64,000 nt of DNA from Paenibacillus albiflavus. GTDB taxonomy: Bacteria; Bacillota; Bacilli; Paenibacillales; NBRC-103111. Of the stretch, positions 44,648-53,026 are shown one piece after another; positions within the stretch are counted from its first letter, which is position 1; every line of letters starts with the position of its first letter. The notes beneath the pieces were generated by a model. The model was not told the origin of the DNA. It saw only the letters and a program-made list of their open reading frames with translations, and made no database searches. The position numbers and the translations under genes were made by a program. The stretch is taken from assembly GCF_004344915.1 (NCBI RefSeq), contig NZ_SKFG01000003.1, positions 1 to 64,000 of the forward strand. The letters are read 5' to 3'.

Positions 44648-44764
44648 CTAGCCATCTTCATTAGGTTCAAATCCAACGGTTTGGATAACAGCATCAAGAT
44701 TTAATTCCCCATATATATGAGGATAGTTTCTTCCTTCATTATATAAATTTTCTCATCTAACCTC
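44648..44764 (-). pseudogene. DUF952-like C-terminal remnant
   Basis: Minus-strand reading between the stop codon of the membrane-protein gene and 44648 gives ENLYNEGRNYPHIYGELNLD followed by AVIQTVGFEPNEDG and a stop. The phrase FPHIYGPLNLDAVV is characteristic of the end of DUF952 proteins. A TGA stands where a Trp would be expected before ENLY, and no N-terminal part is left. It is a leftover of a deleted gene. Confidence 0.55.
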
Positions 44765-44767
44765 TGA

Positions 44768-45238
44768 CTATTTATTATCATGATGAATTTGATGATAGGT
44801 ATGAAGGCTAGTAGGAATATGTCCTGCTGCCAAGATCAAGCTGCTCAAGAAGAATAAAAAGGAGTGCAAAACGACCGAAGCACATAAGAAATATAGAATT
44901 GGTGCAATAGTTAGAGGCACAGGAATTCCGATTAACGGCGAGAAAAGTAATGGATAATCTCTATTTCTTATAAAATATCGTACCCACCCTGAATAATATA
45001 ATAATAGAAAAGCAATCATTCCCATTAGGGAGAAAATTTCATTTGGTTTATCAATTTGAATGACCGAAAAAATAGGGAGCACACAAACACCAAATCTTCC
45101 AATCGATTCAGCTATCGTAAAGATGGGATTACTTTTTCTATGTACATTTGTAGGCGTATTTCGAGGCGGCATTCCAAAGAATAATAGATTCGGCAGCAAT
45201 ACAGCAACTGGGATGATTAAACTAATATAATGGAACAT
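44768..45238 (-). CDS. Integral membrane protein, unknown function
   Basis: 156 residues with about five membrane segments, several prolines in turns (FGMPPRNTP) and a His-rich C-terminus (HTYHQIHHDNK). No family recognised. GGGAGG is seven bases from ATG 45238. It stands 47 bases downstream of the esterase gene and is followed by the DUF952 remnant. Confidence 0.65.
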   Translation of the reverse strand: MFHYISLIIPVAVLLPNLLFFGMPPRNTPTNVHRKSNPIFTIAESIGRFGVCVLPIFSVIQIDKPNEIFSLMGMIAFLLLYYSGWVRYFIRNRDYPLLFSPLIGIPVPLTIAPILYFLCASVVLHSFLFFLSSLILAAGHIPTSLHTYHQIHHDNK

Positions 45239-45285
45239 TGCATTGCCTCCCTAAACTATTCTTCCCAAGATGGTTCAAGTATAAT

Positions 45286-46152
45286 TTAACTACTCAAATG
45301 AGTTCTTAGAAAATCAACAACCTTCTTAAAAGCCTCTTGAACTGCATCGTCTTTGAATTTTTGATCGAAAACGTGGTCAGCACCTTTAATAGTAATCAAT
45401 TCAGAAGATACGCCGATTTCTTGAAGCTTCTCATACATAAGTACAGACTGCTCATATGGGACATCGGTGTCTTGATCCCCGTGAAGTAGTAATGTTGGCG
45501 GGTAGTTCTCGGTAATATTATGGATCGGACAATATTTTAATAATTTTTCATAGTCATCCTTCGGATCCAATCCAGTTACCTCTTGAACCCAAATACCCTG
45601 TTGTCGGCAATAAAGGTAGTAAATAAATCGTTTCCAATCACCATTCGTCACTTCTTTATGGTCGATCGCCTCTAGCGCTTCACTTCTTTTAATCATTGGC
45701 TTCTTGCAATAGAACTCACTTGGCTCAGTATACCAATCACCCAATAAGTCACCATACCCGTAAAATGAGACAATCGCTTTCGGCTTGATTTCCATTGTTC
45801 CCGTTAACAAACTAAGGTACCCACCTGCTGAGCCACCCATTACTGCCATATTATGAATGTCAAAATCATACCACTCAATTGCCTTCGTCCTTACCCATTC
45901 AATGACATCCCGTATATCTTCAATAATTTCCTCAAAATTGGTTTCCGGCGCTAATCGGTAATCGATATTCACTAAACTAAATCCAGCACTCGTAAAATAC
46001 GCAATTTGCTCAGCCGATAACCATGTTCTAGTGCCAAAAATCAGCGCTCCTCCATGGATATAGATAATTACTGGCGAACCCGCTCCCTGATAATAAACAT
46101 CTGCTTGAATGTCGCATTGGTCCGTTTGCTTAAAGATTCTGGTTTCCTTCAT
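45286..46152 (-). CDS. Alpha/beta hydrolase (esterase, HSL-like)
   Basis: 288 residues. The oxyanion-hole motif is YIHGGALIFGTRTW (HGG), the nucleophile elbow VMGGSAGGYLS (G-x-S-x-G with Ser), the acid Asp in LLHGDQDTDVPYE and the His in KGADHVFDQ. This is the carboxylesterase/acetyl-esterase type acting on short acyl esters. No signal peptide is present. ATG 46152 lies after GGAGAC. Confidence 0.87.
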   Translation of the reverse strand: MKETRIFKQTDQCDIQADVYYQGAGSPVIIYIHGGALIFGTRTWLSAEQIAYFTSAGFSLVNIDYRLAPETNFEEIIEDIRDVIEWVRTKAIEWYDFDIHNMAVMGGSAGGYLSLLTGTMEIKPKAIVSFYGYGDLLGDWYTEPSEFYCKKPMIKRSEALEAIDHKEVTNGDWKRFIYYLYCRQQGIWVQEVTGLDPKDDYEKLLKYCPIHNITENYPPTLLLHGDQDTDVPYEQSVLMYEKLQEIGVSSELITIKGADHVFDQKFKDDAVQEAFKKVVDFLRTHLSS

Positions 46153-46198
46153 TTTCTAGTCTCCATTTTTCTTCTAATAATGAATAACGATGTAACGG

Positions 46199-46876
46199 TT
46201 ATTTTACAATACGATTGCGGATTGCAATTACGACTGCCTGCGTGCGGTCTTCGACGCCGAGCTTCTGAAGGATGCGATGAACATGTGTCTTGACCGTACT
46301 TTCGCCAATATAAAGCTTGCCTGCAATTTCTTCGTTGCGCAAACCGTACGCCATCTGCTGCAAAACCTCCAGCTCCCGAACCGTAAATTGTTCGAACTGC
46401 TGTGCGGCGGAAGTCAACTCCGTTGCCTGCTGCAGCACTTGGGACGACCGGATGACATGACCGATCACTTTGGCGGCGACCGCAGTACGGAAAATCGCTT
46501 CTCCCTTCCAAGCAGCTCGGACGGCATCAACGAGTTCTTCTGGCTTTGCGTCCTTGAGTAAGTAACCTACCGCTCCTGAACGAATACCCTCGTACACATA
46601 ATCTTCCTGATCGAATGTGGTCAGAATAATGACTTTGCAATCCGGTTGAGCAGCTATTATGTTGCGGGTTGCGGCAATGCCCCCGCCCTCCGGCATTTGA
46701 ACGTCCATCAGCACGACATCGGGACAGACGCGATTAGCCAACCGGACAGCCTCATGCCCGCCAGCTGCTTCCCCAACGACCTCCATGTCCTCCTGAGCGT
46801 TTATTATAAACCGCAAACCATGCCGGACTAAATGCTGATCGTCCACGATGATGACTCGAATCGAATGCGCAGTCAT
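46199..46876 (-). CDS. NarL/LuxR-type response regulator
   Basis: 225 residues. The receiver has IIVDDQHLV, phospho-acceptor Asp58 in VLMDVQMPEG and the Lys in LLKDAKPEE. The C-terminal HTH is FTVRELEVLQQMAYGLRNEE and STVKTHVHRILQKLG. It overlaps the histidine kinase gene by four bases (ATGA), so the pair is translationally coupled. It probably controls an exporter or envelope-stress gene set not in view. Confidence 0.92.
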   Translation of the reverse strand: MTAHSIRVIIVDDQHLVRHGLRFIINAQEDMEVVGEAAGGHEAVRLANRVCPDVVLMDVQMPEGGGIAATRNIIAAQPDCKVIILTTFDQEDYVYEGIRSGAVGYLLKDAKPEELVDAVRAAWKGEAIFRTAVAAKVIGHVIRSSQVLQQATELTSAAQQFEQFTVRELEVLQQMAYGLRNEEIAGKLYIGESTVKTHVHRILQKLGVEDRTQAVVIAIRNRIVK

Positions 46877-48114
46877 TTTCCTTCACCTTCCGTTAATCCA
46901 TCCTTAACATGCAGCGGTATCTTCACTACAAGCCTCAAGCCATGTGGGTCTACTGGCTCAATCCGTAAAACTCCGTCTACTCTCTCGCTTCTCGCCTTCA
47001 TGCTCGACAATCCGAAACCTGGAAAAATTGGATTGCTATCGGTCCATATTCCGTCGTCAGTCACCGTCATTGTTAGTTCTCCATCACTTTCCGAGACCTC
47101 AACATCAACGCGAGAAGCATTAGCATGACGGAAGACGTTGGTGAGAGCCTCCTGAAGAATCCGGTATAACGATTCGTAAATTTCTGAACTCCACTTGCTG
47201 AATGATCCATCAACTGTGAGCGCAATGTCCAAGTCTCCCTGCTCTCGAGCTTGCTTCACTAAACTCTGCAAAGCCACCAAGCCGAGCCCCTCTTCGTCAA
47301 CTGCCATCTGGTGAACGACCGTACGTACGTCCTGCAAGCAGCGACGAGCTACTTCGAGAGCGGTTTTCAGCGAGATGTCCGCTTCCCCAGCATCCATCTT
47401 CATGATATAAGGCAACGCCTGAAGCTGAACGATGACGGAAGTTAACCCATGTCCGATGCTATCATGGAGATCGCGGGAAATTCGGCTTCTTTCTTCCAGA
47501 ACGGCAAATCGCAGCAAGCGAACGGTCGCTTCCTCCAATTCCCTGTGTGTCTGTTGGAGTTCTTTGTAGGCTTGCTCCAATTCGGCATGTACTTCCCGCA
47601 ATTGTTGGTAGTGCCGTTTGCTCGCTTCGGTCGCTTCCCTCTTCACTCTCACTCCCCAGAACAATACGTAGGTGCTCGCATGCGCAATCGTATAAACGAG
47701 AATAATGTCCAGTTGTCCTTTGAGCATGAAGAAAATAGCCGCATCCGCTGCGATCATCGCGCCTGTCAACAAGACGGACAGTTGGATCGGTAGCCACAGC
47801 ACCGTATAACCTACAAGGTAAAAGACAAGCGCGACAGCTATCCTCTCCGCATCGAACATCACCCAATAAAACGCCGTCAACATCCATGTTCCGATAACTG
47901 CAGCACTGCGAGTTCGGGTAACCCTCAGCCATCCGGGTAGCCACAGTAGAGCAAAATAAACGCAGCCAACAAGCAGCCCCACCACCCATTCTAGGTACGT
48001 AGCTGCTTTGCCCGTCCCAACGAAAATATACAGCAAAATAAAGCTTAAAATAATGGTTCGAACATGATCGAGCATATATTGCCATAACGCTGTAGGCTGC
48101 CATTTGATCTGCAT
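46873..48114 (-). CDS. DesK/LiaS-type sensor histidine kinase
   Basis: About 413 residues. Residues 10-155 have five or six membrane helices, followed by a coiled coil (QLREVHAELEQAYKELQQTH). The HisKA_3 box is ISRDLHDSIGHGL with the phosphorylated His near residue 217; the ATPase domain has LQEALTNVFRHA, MTVTDDGIW and GFGLSSMKARSE. No large sensor domain is present, so the membrane part itself may sense. ATG 48114 fits GAGG; TTG 48120 is the alternative. Its gene is more GC-rich than the flanks. Confidence 0.91.
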   Translation of the reverse strand: MQIKWQPTALWQYMLDHVRTIILSFILLYIFVGTGKAATYLEWVVGLLVGCVYFALLWLPGWLRVTRTRSAAVIGTWMLTAFYWVMFDAERIAVALVFYLVGYTVLWLPIQLSVLLTGAMIAADAAIFFMLKGQLDIILVYTIAHASTYVLFWGVRVKREATEASKRHYQQLREVHAELEQAYKELQQTHRELEEATVRLLRFAVLEERSRISRDLHDSIGHGLTSVIVQLQALPYIMKMDAGEADISLKTALEVARRCLQDVRTVVHQMAVDEEGLGLVALQSLVKQAREQGDLDIALTVDGSFSKWSSEIYESLYRILQEALTNVFRHANASRVDVEVSESDGELTMTVTDDGIWTDSNPIFPGFGLSSMKARSERVDGVLRIEPVDPHGLRLVVKIPLHVKDGLTEGEGK

Positions 48115-48217
48115 ATACAATCCTCTTGCCTTAATATTGTTGTTCCTATTATAACAACTGGCACATCATATACCTATATAAAATGCTTTCAATCTATTTC
48201 ATCGATGGTTCTTTCGT

Positions 48218-48676
48218 TCAACTTATATTGCGGGCTTTGCCTATCGCCAGTTGCTTGTATTTCAAGTAAATGATATAACGGCGGGCGATGACGCTTCCGA
48301 GCGGGATGAACAACAATGCCGTGCTTAATGAAAGCAAAGTATGGTGCGCCCCCCAACTACCCACAAGCAAGCGCAGCAGCATGACAACAAGGAATATGAC
48401 AACACCGGCAACAGAGCCTTGTGAAGTCGCTTTGCCTGTAGCTGGGTTGATTCGCACTTTCTCCAGCTTGCCTCTCCATACGCCAATCGCAAGCCCGACA
48501 ACCACGCAGATCAAATAAAGCAGAAGACTACCCAGCGTCAAATCGATCTGTTTCATGCTGGAAATGGCTAAATAAACAAACAGCGCTGGTGTAATCCATA
48601 ATCGGGACGGACGAATTTCTTTCTCCCTTAAAGACAACAAAATGACAATAGCCACAATGATGAGATAACTGGTCAT
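48218..48676 (-). CDS. CcdC-like/DUF1453 membrane protein
   Basis: 152 residues with about four membrane helices (TSYLIIVAIVILLS, LWITPALFVYLAI, LGSLLLYLICVVVGLAIG, VAGVVIFLVVMLLRLLV) and the basic segment REKEIRPSRLW. This R-rich turn followed by P and aromatic residues is the CcdC/DUF1453 pattern. GAGAGGAAG precedes ATG 48676. It lies 100 bases upstream of the kinase gene on the same strand, suggesting a three-gene unit. Confidence 0.6.
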   Translation of the reverse strand: MTSYLIIVAIVILLSLREKEIRPSRLWITPALFVYLAISSMKQIDLTLGSLLLYLICVVVGLAIGVWRGKLEKVRINPATGKATSQGSVAGVVIFLVVMLLRLLVGSWGAHHTLLSLSTALLFIPLGSVIARRYIIYLKYKQLAIGKARNIS

Positions 48677-48910
48677 GTTGCTTCCTCTCCTCTTCCTTTT
48701 TTCCAGGTACATGATCAGTTTAGTCGATGTCGGAAGAATTGAAGTCCACCCGAAGGTTGATTTGTTTGCTCCATCCGCAGATTGAACGTCAGCAGTGGAT
48801 CAATGAATACGAGAATTAAAGGATCATATCGAGGATATTCGAAATGGATATTTCACCTTTTCTATATGGGTACATAATATAGTTATAGAATAAATACCTA
48901 TTGGAGGATT

Positions 48911-49525
48911 ATGATGATATATCGATGTCCCACTTGCGGAGTGTGTTATGAATATTACTGCCAGGATCAGACAATCATCGATGAATGGAATACCATACCC
49001 ACTCCTCCTGCACCTGAGCTGCAACCTGTATGTGTCGACACGAAAACTACTGCACTGCTAGTTTTGGACATGGAGACCACAATATGCAAAAATCAACGCT
49101 GTATAGCCTCCATCTCTAGGATTCATTATCTATTGAATATAGCCCGCGAAATGGGCATGCTTGTTGTCTATAGCCTTACGCATACGGGAAGCCCTTCCGA
49201 TATTGCTTGGCAGTTAGCCCCCTTACCAGGAGAGCCTCTTGTAAAATCGAACGTTGATAAGTTCTATCAAACAAATTTAGAAGAAATATTACAAAAATAT
49301 GGAATTCATACCGTAATTGTTACTGGATATGCTGCCAATGGTGCTGTCTTACATACAGCTGTTAGCGCTGCTTTCCGGGGATACGATATTATCATCCCTG
49401 TTGATTGCATATCGGCTGTGAATCCTTATGCCGAACAGTACACAGCATGGCATATGCTCAATAGTCCTGGTAGCCGAGATCGTGCAACTCTCACGAAAAC
49501 AAATCTGATCGCATATTCGACTTAA
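48911..49525 (+). CDS. Isochorismatase-fold protein lacking the catalytic cysteine
   Basis: 204 residues. Residues 1-20 form a Cys-rich head (YRCPTCGVCYEYYC) that could bind zinc. Residues 45-200 are the isochorismatase fold: LLVLDMETTIC has Asp53, VKSNVDKFYQTNL the Lys region, but VIVTGYAANGAVLHTA has Ala145 where the nucleophile Cys is expected. Cysteines are plentiful elsewhere, so the loss is specific. It may bind a ligand without hydrolysing it, or use other chemistry. GGAGG precedes the start; it is convergent with a DinB gene and their ends overlap by four bases. Confidence 0.78.
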   Translation: MMIYRCPTCGVCYEYYCQDQTIIDEWNTIPTPPAPELQPVCVDTKTTALLVLDMETTICKNQRCIASISRIHYLLNIAREMGMLVVYSLTHTGSPSDIAWQLAPLPGEPLVKSNVDKFYQTNLEEILQKYGIHTVIVTGYAANGAVLHTAVSAAFRGYDIIIPVDCISAVNPYAEQYTAWHMLNSPGSRDRATLTKTNLIAYST

Positions 49526-50031
49526 TACTTAAATCCATCTTTAATTTCATTAATTTGTTTAATATGTCTTTGTTCATGCAAGTACAGTGACCTAACCCAT
49601 TCAATTAACAACATTTCTTTAAAGACAGGATGTTTAAAATGTCTTCTACTCAGCACGGATGGGTCGTCTAACGTATTTAAAAGTTCAAATAATCTCTGTC
49701 TGGATTGGCTTAGTTTTTCGATAATTTCTTCATATCCCCAAAATTCACCCGTTGGTTTAGCAATATCAGGAGCTTCTAGTTTATTGCTTCTATCAAGAAG
49801 AAATTCTAATGGCTTATTTTCGATGAATGAATCTTCATTACTCTTTAATCCTCTGCTTATCGCTACAACATATAATTCCTCAGTCTTACATAGGTGTTGA
49901 CAGATCTGACTTATAGTCCAGCTGTTTGAGTCTTTCTGATTCTTTAATTGCTCTTCACTCAATTCATTCAGTACTCCGAGTAATTCATTTCTTGTTTCAG
50001 TTAATCGTTGCTTGATTTCTTGAAGTTCCAT
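49522..50031 (-). CDS. DinB family four-helix protein
   Basis: 169 residues. MELQEIKQRLTETRNELLGV begins the first helix; metal-binding His residues are in ISQICQHLCKTEELYV and LYLHEQRHIKQI, as in DinB/YfiT-like proteins. The family includes thiol-S-transferases (bacillithiol-dependent) and uncharacterised stress proteins. GAGAGGGTG lies eight bases from ATG 50031; the open frame upstream to 50085 lacks a site. Confidence 0.85.
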   Translation of the reverse strand: MELQEIKQRLTETRNELLGVLNELSEEQLKNQKDSNSWTISQICQHLCKTEELYVVAISRGLKSNEDSFIENKPLEFLLDRSNKLEAPDIAKPTGEFWGYEEIIEKLSQSRQRLFELLNTLDDPSVLSRRHFKHPVFKEMLLIEWVRSLYLHEQRHIKQINEIKDGFKY

Positions 50032-50398
50032 GGAAAACACCCTCTCTATTATTTTTTTAAGATCATCCCTTTGGCGATTATGCATTGTTATAAGAAGTAT
50101 ATGTCGTCAAGGAAAAATACTTTAATAAACGTTTACTCCCATGTGCTTTGTTTCATATGTGTTATGGTTTTATATGTTTTTATTATCCTTGTCCATATTG
50201 CTCGTATTCCTATTGAGATCCCTCAACACAATCCATCAAGATCTCCTTTTTTGCAGTTATTCTATCTCACGCATATTGTTATTTTTAATGAAAAATCATT
50301 TACTTATAGTCTTTACCTATCAGTATTATCAATTCCAAGTATTGGATTTTCGACTTATCCTTAATATAACATGGAATTAAAAAGATGAGGATTGGAGA
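50032..50398. other. Intergenic region without recognised genes
   Basis: This AT-rich stretch lies between divergent DinB and methyltransferase genes. Open frames crossing it have no ribosome sites and overlap each other, and none resembles a protein family. A TTGACG on the minus strand near 50106-50111 could be the -35 of the DinB promoter, but no -10 at a good distance is visible. Confidence 0.5.
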
Positions 50399-50407
50399 GT
50401 GATATAT

Positions 50408-51091
50408 ATGGAAAATGTTCGACATGATGTAAAGAAGCAATTTAATGATGTAGCCCAAGTTTATGATAAACAAAGAGAGAAACTCATACCTTGCTTCAAA
50501 GATTTTTATACAATCGCTACTGCCTTAGCCGAGTTAGAGAATGACTGTCCAAAAGTGATAGATTTAGGAGCAGGAACAGGACTTTTTTCAAGTTACATAC
50601 TTAACAAGTATCCCAAAGCACAATTAACGCTAATTGATTTATCTGAAGGTATGCTCGAAATAGCCAAAAAGAGATTTCACAATCATGATGATATCAAATA
50701 CATCGTTAGTGATTACACCAAGTATGAATATCAAGAAAGGTATGATTTAGTCATATCCTCTCTTTCTATTCATCACTTAACAGATTCCGAAAAGAAGGAT
50801 CTTTATCACAAGGTTTATTCTATCATGAATAATAACAGTATTTTTATCAATGCTGATCAAGTACTTGGAAATACCGATTTTCTAGATTCTCTCTACAAAT
50901 CAGACTGGGAAAATTACATCGAGCATAGTGGGTTAGATCGCAATGAGATCACAGCCGCACGTGAGAGAACAAAGCTCGATAAAATGACTACTTTGGAACT
51001 ACAATTGAAATGGCTAAAGGATGCTGGATTTTCAGATGTTGATTGTATGTATAAGTACTACAATTTTGTTGTCATGTATGCTAGAAAATGA
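50408..51091 (+). CDS. Class I SAM-dependent methyltransferase
   Basis: 227 residues. KVIDLGAGTGLFSSYILNKY is motif I, LTLIDLSEGMLEIAK carries the ribose-binding Asp, and YDLVISSLSIHHLTDSEKK is the motif IV region, as in the UbiE/Coq5-like group. A helical C-terminal third (TAARERTKLDKMTTLELQLK) may cover the acceptor site. GGAGAG lies nine bases from ATG 50408; a GTG at 50399 is too close. It is one of few plus-strand genes here. Confidence 0.86.
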   Translation: MENVRHDVKKQFNDVAQVYDKQREKLIPCFKDFYTIATALAELENDCPKVIDLGAGTGLFSSYILNKYPKAQLTLIDLSEGMLEIAKKRFHNHDDIKYIVSDYTKYEYQERYDLVISSLSIHHLTDSEKKDLYHKVYSIMNNNSIFINADQVLGNTDFLDSLYKSDWENYIEHSGLDRNEITAARERTKLDKMTTLELQLKWLKDAGFSDVDCMYKYYNFVVMYARK

Positions 51092-51092
51092 T

Positions 51093-51623
51093 TTATCTAA
51101 GGATAAATTTATCGTCTTCTAGTATTGTAGCTATAATTTCATCTAATTGTTCGACTGAATATGATTGCGTATAAAGTTTGTTGCTTTCTGCTAATTCTGT
51201 ATCATTCTCAAATTCCGAAAGTAGGATAAGACTTCGCTCTCCCATTCGCACTTCTGGTTGTCTTAATTGATCTCTGTACTGAATAGTATCTTGATCGACC
51301 AATAGCACTACGTAGACGATCTTTATGTTTTGTCTATTCATTAATTGCTCTTTTAGCCAATGGGCCTCTCTTGGGAAGGTAACATAATCAATGACTACAT
51401 CATACTCATAGTCCAGCAAGTTTTCCGTAATGCTCCTAATATTCTTCCAGGTTAAATCATTCGTATCTTTATCAAGCCACGGTTTGCCTCGTCCCATAAC
51501 AGGAATGTGGCTCACTGTATCACCTGAGATATAAGAACTTCTAGTTAGATTTTTAACAAGCTTCTTAGATGTAGTTGATTTCCCGACACCTGCTGGTCCC
51601 GAGATAATATACACAGTATTCAT
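51093..51623 (-). CDS. P-loop kinase-like NTPase
   Basis: 176 residues. The Walker A motif is IISGPAGVGKSTTSKKL at the N-terminus; VVIDYVTFPREAHWLKEQL could give the Walker B acidic residue, and QYRDQLRQPEVRMGER a basic lid. This is the layout of small AAA-17/gluconate-kinase-like or antibiotic kinases. Substrate unknown. It converges with the methyltransferase gene, one base apart. Confidence 0.8.
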   Translation of the reverse strand: MNTVYIISGPAGVGKSTTSKKLVKNLTRSSYISGDTVSHIPVMGRGKPWLDKDTNDLTWKNIRSITENLLDYEYDVVIDYVTFPREAHWLKEQLMNRQNIKIVYVVLLVDQDTIQYRDQLRQPEVRMGERSLILLSEFENDTELAESNKLYTQSYSVEQLDEIIATILEDDKFILR

Positions 51624-51662
51624 TATTTATCATATCCTTTATGTGTTTTGATTGGTCTATAG

Positions 51663-51691
51663 TTCACTTCTTTTTCCAATTGTGTTATCAT
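51663..51691 (+). promoter_or_regulatory. Promoter of the antitoxin RNA
   Basis: TTCACT at 51663-51668 and TATCAT at 51686-51691 are 17 bases apart. The same position relative to the hairpin is occupied by TTGATG and TATTAT in the second RNA copy (55872-55900). Confidence 0.45.
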
Positions 51692-51697
51692 ATTGTT

Positions 51698-51812
51698 AAA
51701 AGAAGCCGAGTGCTGTAACACCCGGCTGAACAATTGGCTTGGATGGATCTTCCTTCTAAGTCTTTAAGAAGCAGAACCCACCTGTGGCGCAAATCATAGG
51801 GTGGGTTTTTAC
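51698..51812 (+). ncRNA. RNA antitoxin opposing the holin-like toxin gene
   Basis: Predicted RNA of about 115 bases. It begins near a hairpin GCCGAGTG/CACCCGGC (about 51705-51725), whose minus-strand reading followed by TTCTTTT would end the toxin mRNA, and ends with the terminator AACCCACC (51775-51782)/GGTGGGTT (51800-51807) plus a T tract that overlaps the toxin stop codon. Toxin mRNA and this RNA therefore converge and overlap at their 3' ends, as in the txpA/RatA and bsrG/SR4 systems of Bacillus. The RNA itself is inferred from structure and from its second copy at 55907. Confidence 0.7.
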
Positions 51813-51904
51813 TTTTTCTTGTTGTTATTATTAATGTAGGTTAAAAGTGCAAGAATGAACATCCCGAAAAGGAACATTATTGTTATTGCATCTTTTACTT
51901 CCAT
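51809..51904 (-). CDS. Holin-like type I toxin (Hol-Tox type)
   Basis: A 31-residue peptide, MEVKDAITIMFLFGMFILAL then LTYINNNNKKK. One membrane helix with an acidic start and a Lys/Asn tail is the hallmark of the putative holin-like toxins of Bacillus and Paenibacillus, which are kept silent by an antisense RNA. AAAGGAGGTGAGCC gives a near-ideal ribosome site. An extended -10 promoter (TTCATT, 16 bases, TGG-TAGAAT) lies at 51961-51988 on the minus strand. When overexpressed such peptides damage the membrane; here that is inferred from the family. Confidence 0.82.
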   Translation of the reverse strand: MEVKDAITIMFLFGMFILALLTYINNNNKKK

Positions 51905-51960
51905 GGCTCACCTCCTTTCGAAGGAAACCATGCCCACCCAAGATTCAATTGTCTGGTACT

Positions 51961-51988
51961 ATTCTACCATGATATACCAACAAAATGA
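51961..51988 (-). promoter_or_regulatory. Predicted toxin promoter
   Basis: On the minus strand TTCATT (51983-51988) and TAGAAT (51961-51966) are 16 bases apart with TG one base before the -10. It lies about 57 bases upstream of the toxin start codon, leaving a leader that could fold over the ribosome site. Confidence 0.45.
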
Positions 51989-52011
51989 AGAACGATTGTT
52001 CGGTATATGCT

Positions 52012-52509
52012 TTATAAAGCACTGACTAATTGCTTCTTAATAGCCTGAATCGCACCAATATGCAATCCTTCATGGAAAATAGTTCTAACGAGCACCTGCT
52101 CAATTGTATGCATTCCCATTTCGGTCTGATCATACTCTTCATCCATACGATCCTGATACTTCTCTTGTATGATAAGCGGCTGCTGCTGCAATATCGATAT
52201 GAGCTCGGATAATGTCGGTGTTTCAGAAGTAAACCTTGAAGGGTCTGTACCATAACCGAACCAATCCATATATGTCGATGGGAAAGGCATTTCTTCTTTC
52301 GTGAGTACCCGGATCCATAAATACTGATCAATATAAATATGACCCAGATTCCACCGAATGTTATTGTTAAATCCTTGCGGTATATGTTCAGCCTCCGCCT
52401 GAGTTAAACCTGCAACTGTTTCCAGCAACTCGCTCCGATATGTATTCAACTGCATAAACAAAACTTCATGCCTGTTTTCTATACATTTCCCCTCCTCTAT
52501 TAACCGCAT
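52012..52509 (-). CDS. DinB family four-helix protein
   Basis: About 145-165 residues. MQLNTYRSELLETVAGLTQAE opens the first helix, followed by IRWNLGHIYIDQYLWI (first His) and IFHEGLHIGAIQAIKK (second His pair), the DinB metal site. The start is uncertain. A strong GAGGAGGGG site sits before an ATG (about 52489) that is out of frame with the domain and stops after six codons, so either translation begins at ATG 52455 with a weak site or a small indel has damaged the start. Confidence 0.75.
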   Translation of the reverse strand: MRLIEEGKCIENRHEVLFMQLNTYRSELLETVAGLTQAEAEHIPQGFNNNIRWNLGHIYIDQYLWIRVLTKEEMPFPSTYMDWFGYGTDPSRFTSETPTLSELISILQQQPLIIQEKYQDRMDEEYDQTEMGMHTIEQVLVRTIFHEGLHIGAIQAIKKQLVSAL

Positions 52510-52516
52510 TGCTAAA

Positions 52517-52969
52517 TTAATCTTGTTTAATGCTAAAACTAGCTTTTATAGCCTCTATGTCGTTAGACATCGTAAGATATTCTTGTTTCTTGTTATCATC
52601 TTCCAATATATATTGGATATCTGTTGGCGTATTAAACGAGAAAACGATGTCCCCCTTCTCTCCAATCTTGGATAGATGTATTATTTTGGCTAATTCTTCA
52701 CCTTCGGTACTCCACTTTTCTTTGGTCCATATTCTAATTTCGAATAATACTCCACCGCTAGACTTATTCGCTTTATTCACAAAAGTAATCTTATCTTCCG
52801 TTTCGTTTACATCATATTTCCCATCCCAATTGTGGGGTAATTGAAGGGTAAAGTTGTTTTTGGCATTTTCAAAAATGATACTTTTGGCCTCACTTTTATT
52901 GTCTACGCATGCACTAAGTAAACATAATGATAATAAAACTAATAAGAAGACTCTAAAAATATTTTTCAT
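52517..52969 (-). CDS. Lipoprotein, PsbP/DUF-type, unknown function
   Basis: 150 residues. The signal ends LLSAC with Cys21. The mature part starts NFTLQLPHNWDGKYDVNE and continues with beta strands ending EAIKASFSI; the 'FTLQLPxxWxGKY' opening is common in small exported beta-barrel domains. No enzyme motif. GAGAGG precedes ATG 52969. It stands between DinB and YbaK-type genes. Confidence 0.72.
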   Translation of the reverse strand: MKNIFRVFLLVLLSLCLLSACVDNKSEAKSIIFENAKNNFTLQLPHNWDGKYDVNETEDKITFVNKANKSSGGVLFEIRIWTKEKWSTEGEELAKIIHLSKIGEKGDIVFSFNTPTDIQYILEDDNKKQEYLTMSNDIEAIKASFSIKQD

Positions 52970-53026
52970 TCTGCTATCCTCTCATTCTTATTAATAAGCC
53001 CACGAATCTTTTCTTGAAAACCCGAG

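Noticed and set aside
44597-44703. Plus-strand reading GQVAINKDGEIVDQGDLAIF
   Set aside because: Most of it is the antisense of the DUF952 remnant on the minus strand, which has the better family match.
6194-46152. Integron-type gene array
   Set aside because: No integrase gene and no repeated attC-like palindromes between genes.
48727-48819. Plus-strand 30-codon frame beginning MSEELKSTRRL
   Set aside because: No ribosome site and no family; possibly a fragment.
50008-50380. Two overlapping plus-strand frames rich in Ile/Val/Phe
   Set aside because: They overlap in different frames, start inside the DinB gene or without ribosome sites, and have no protein-like pattern.
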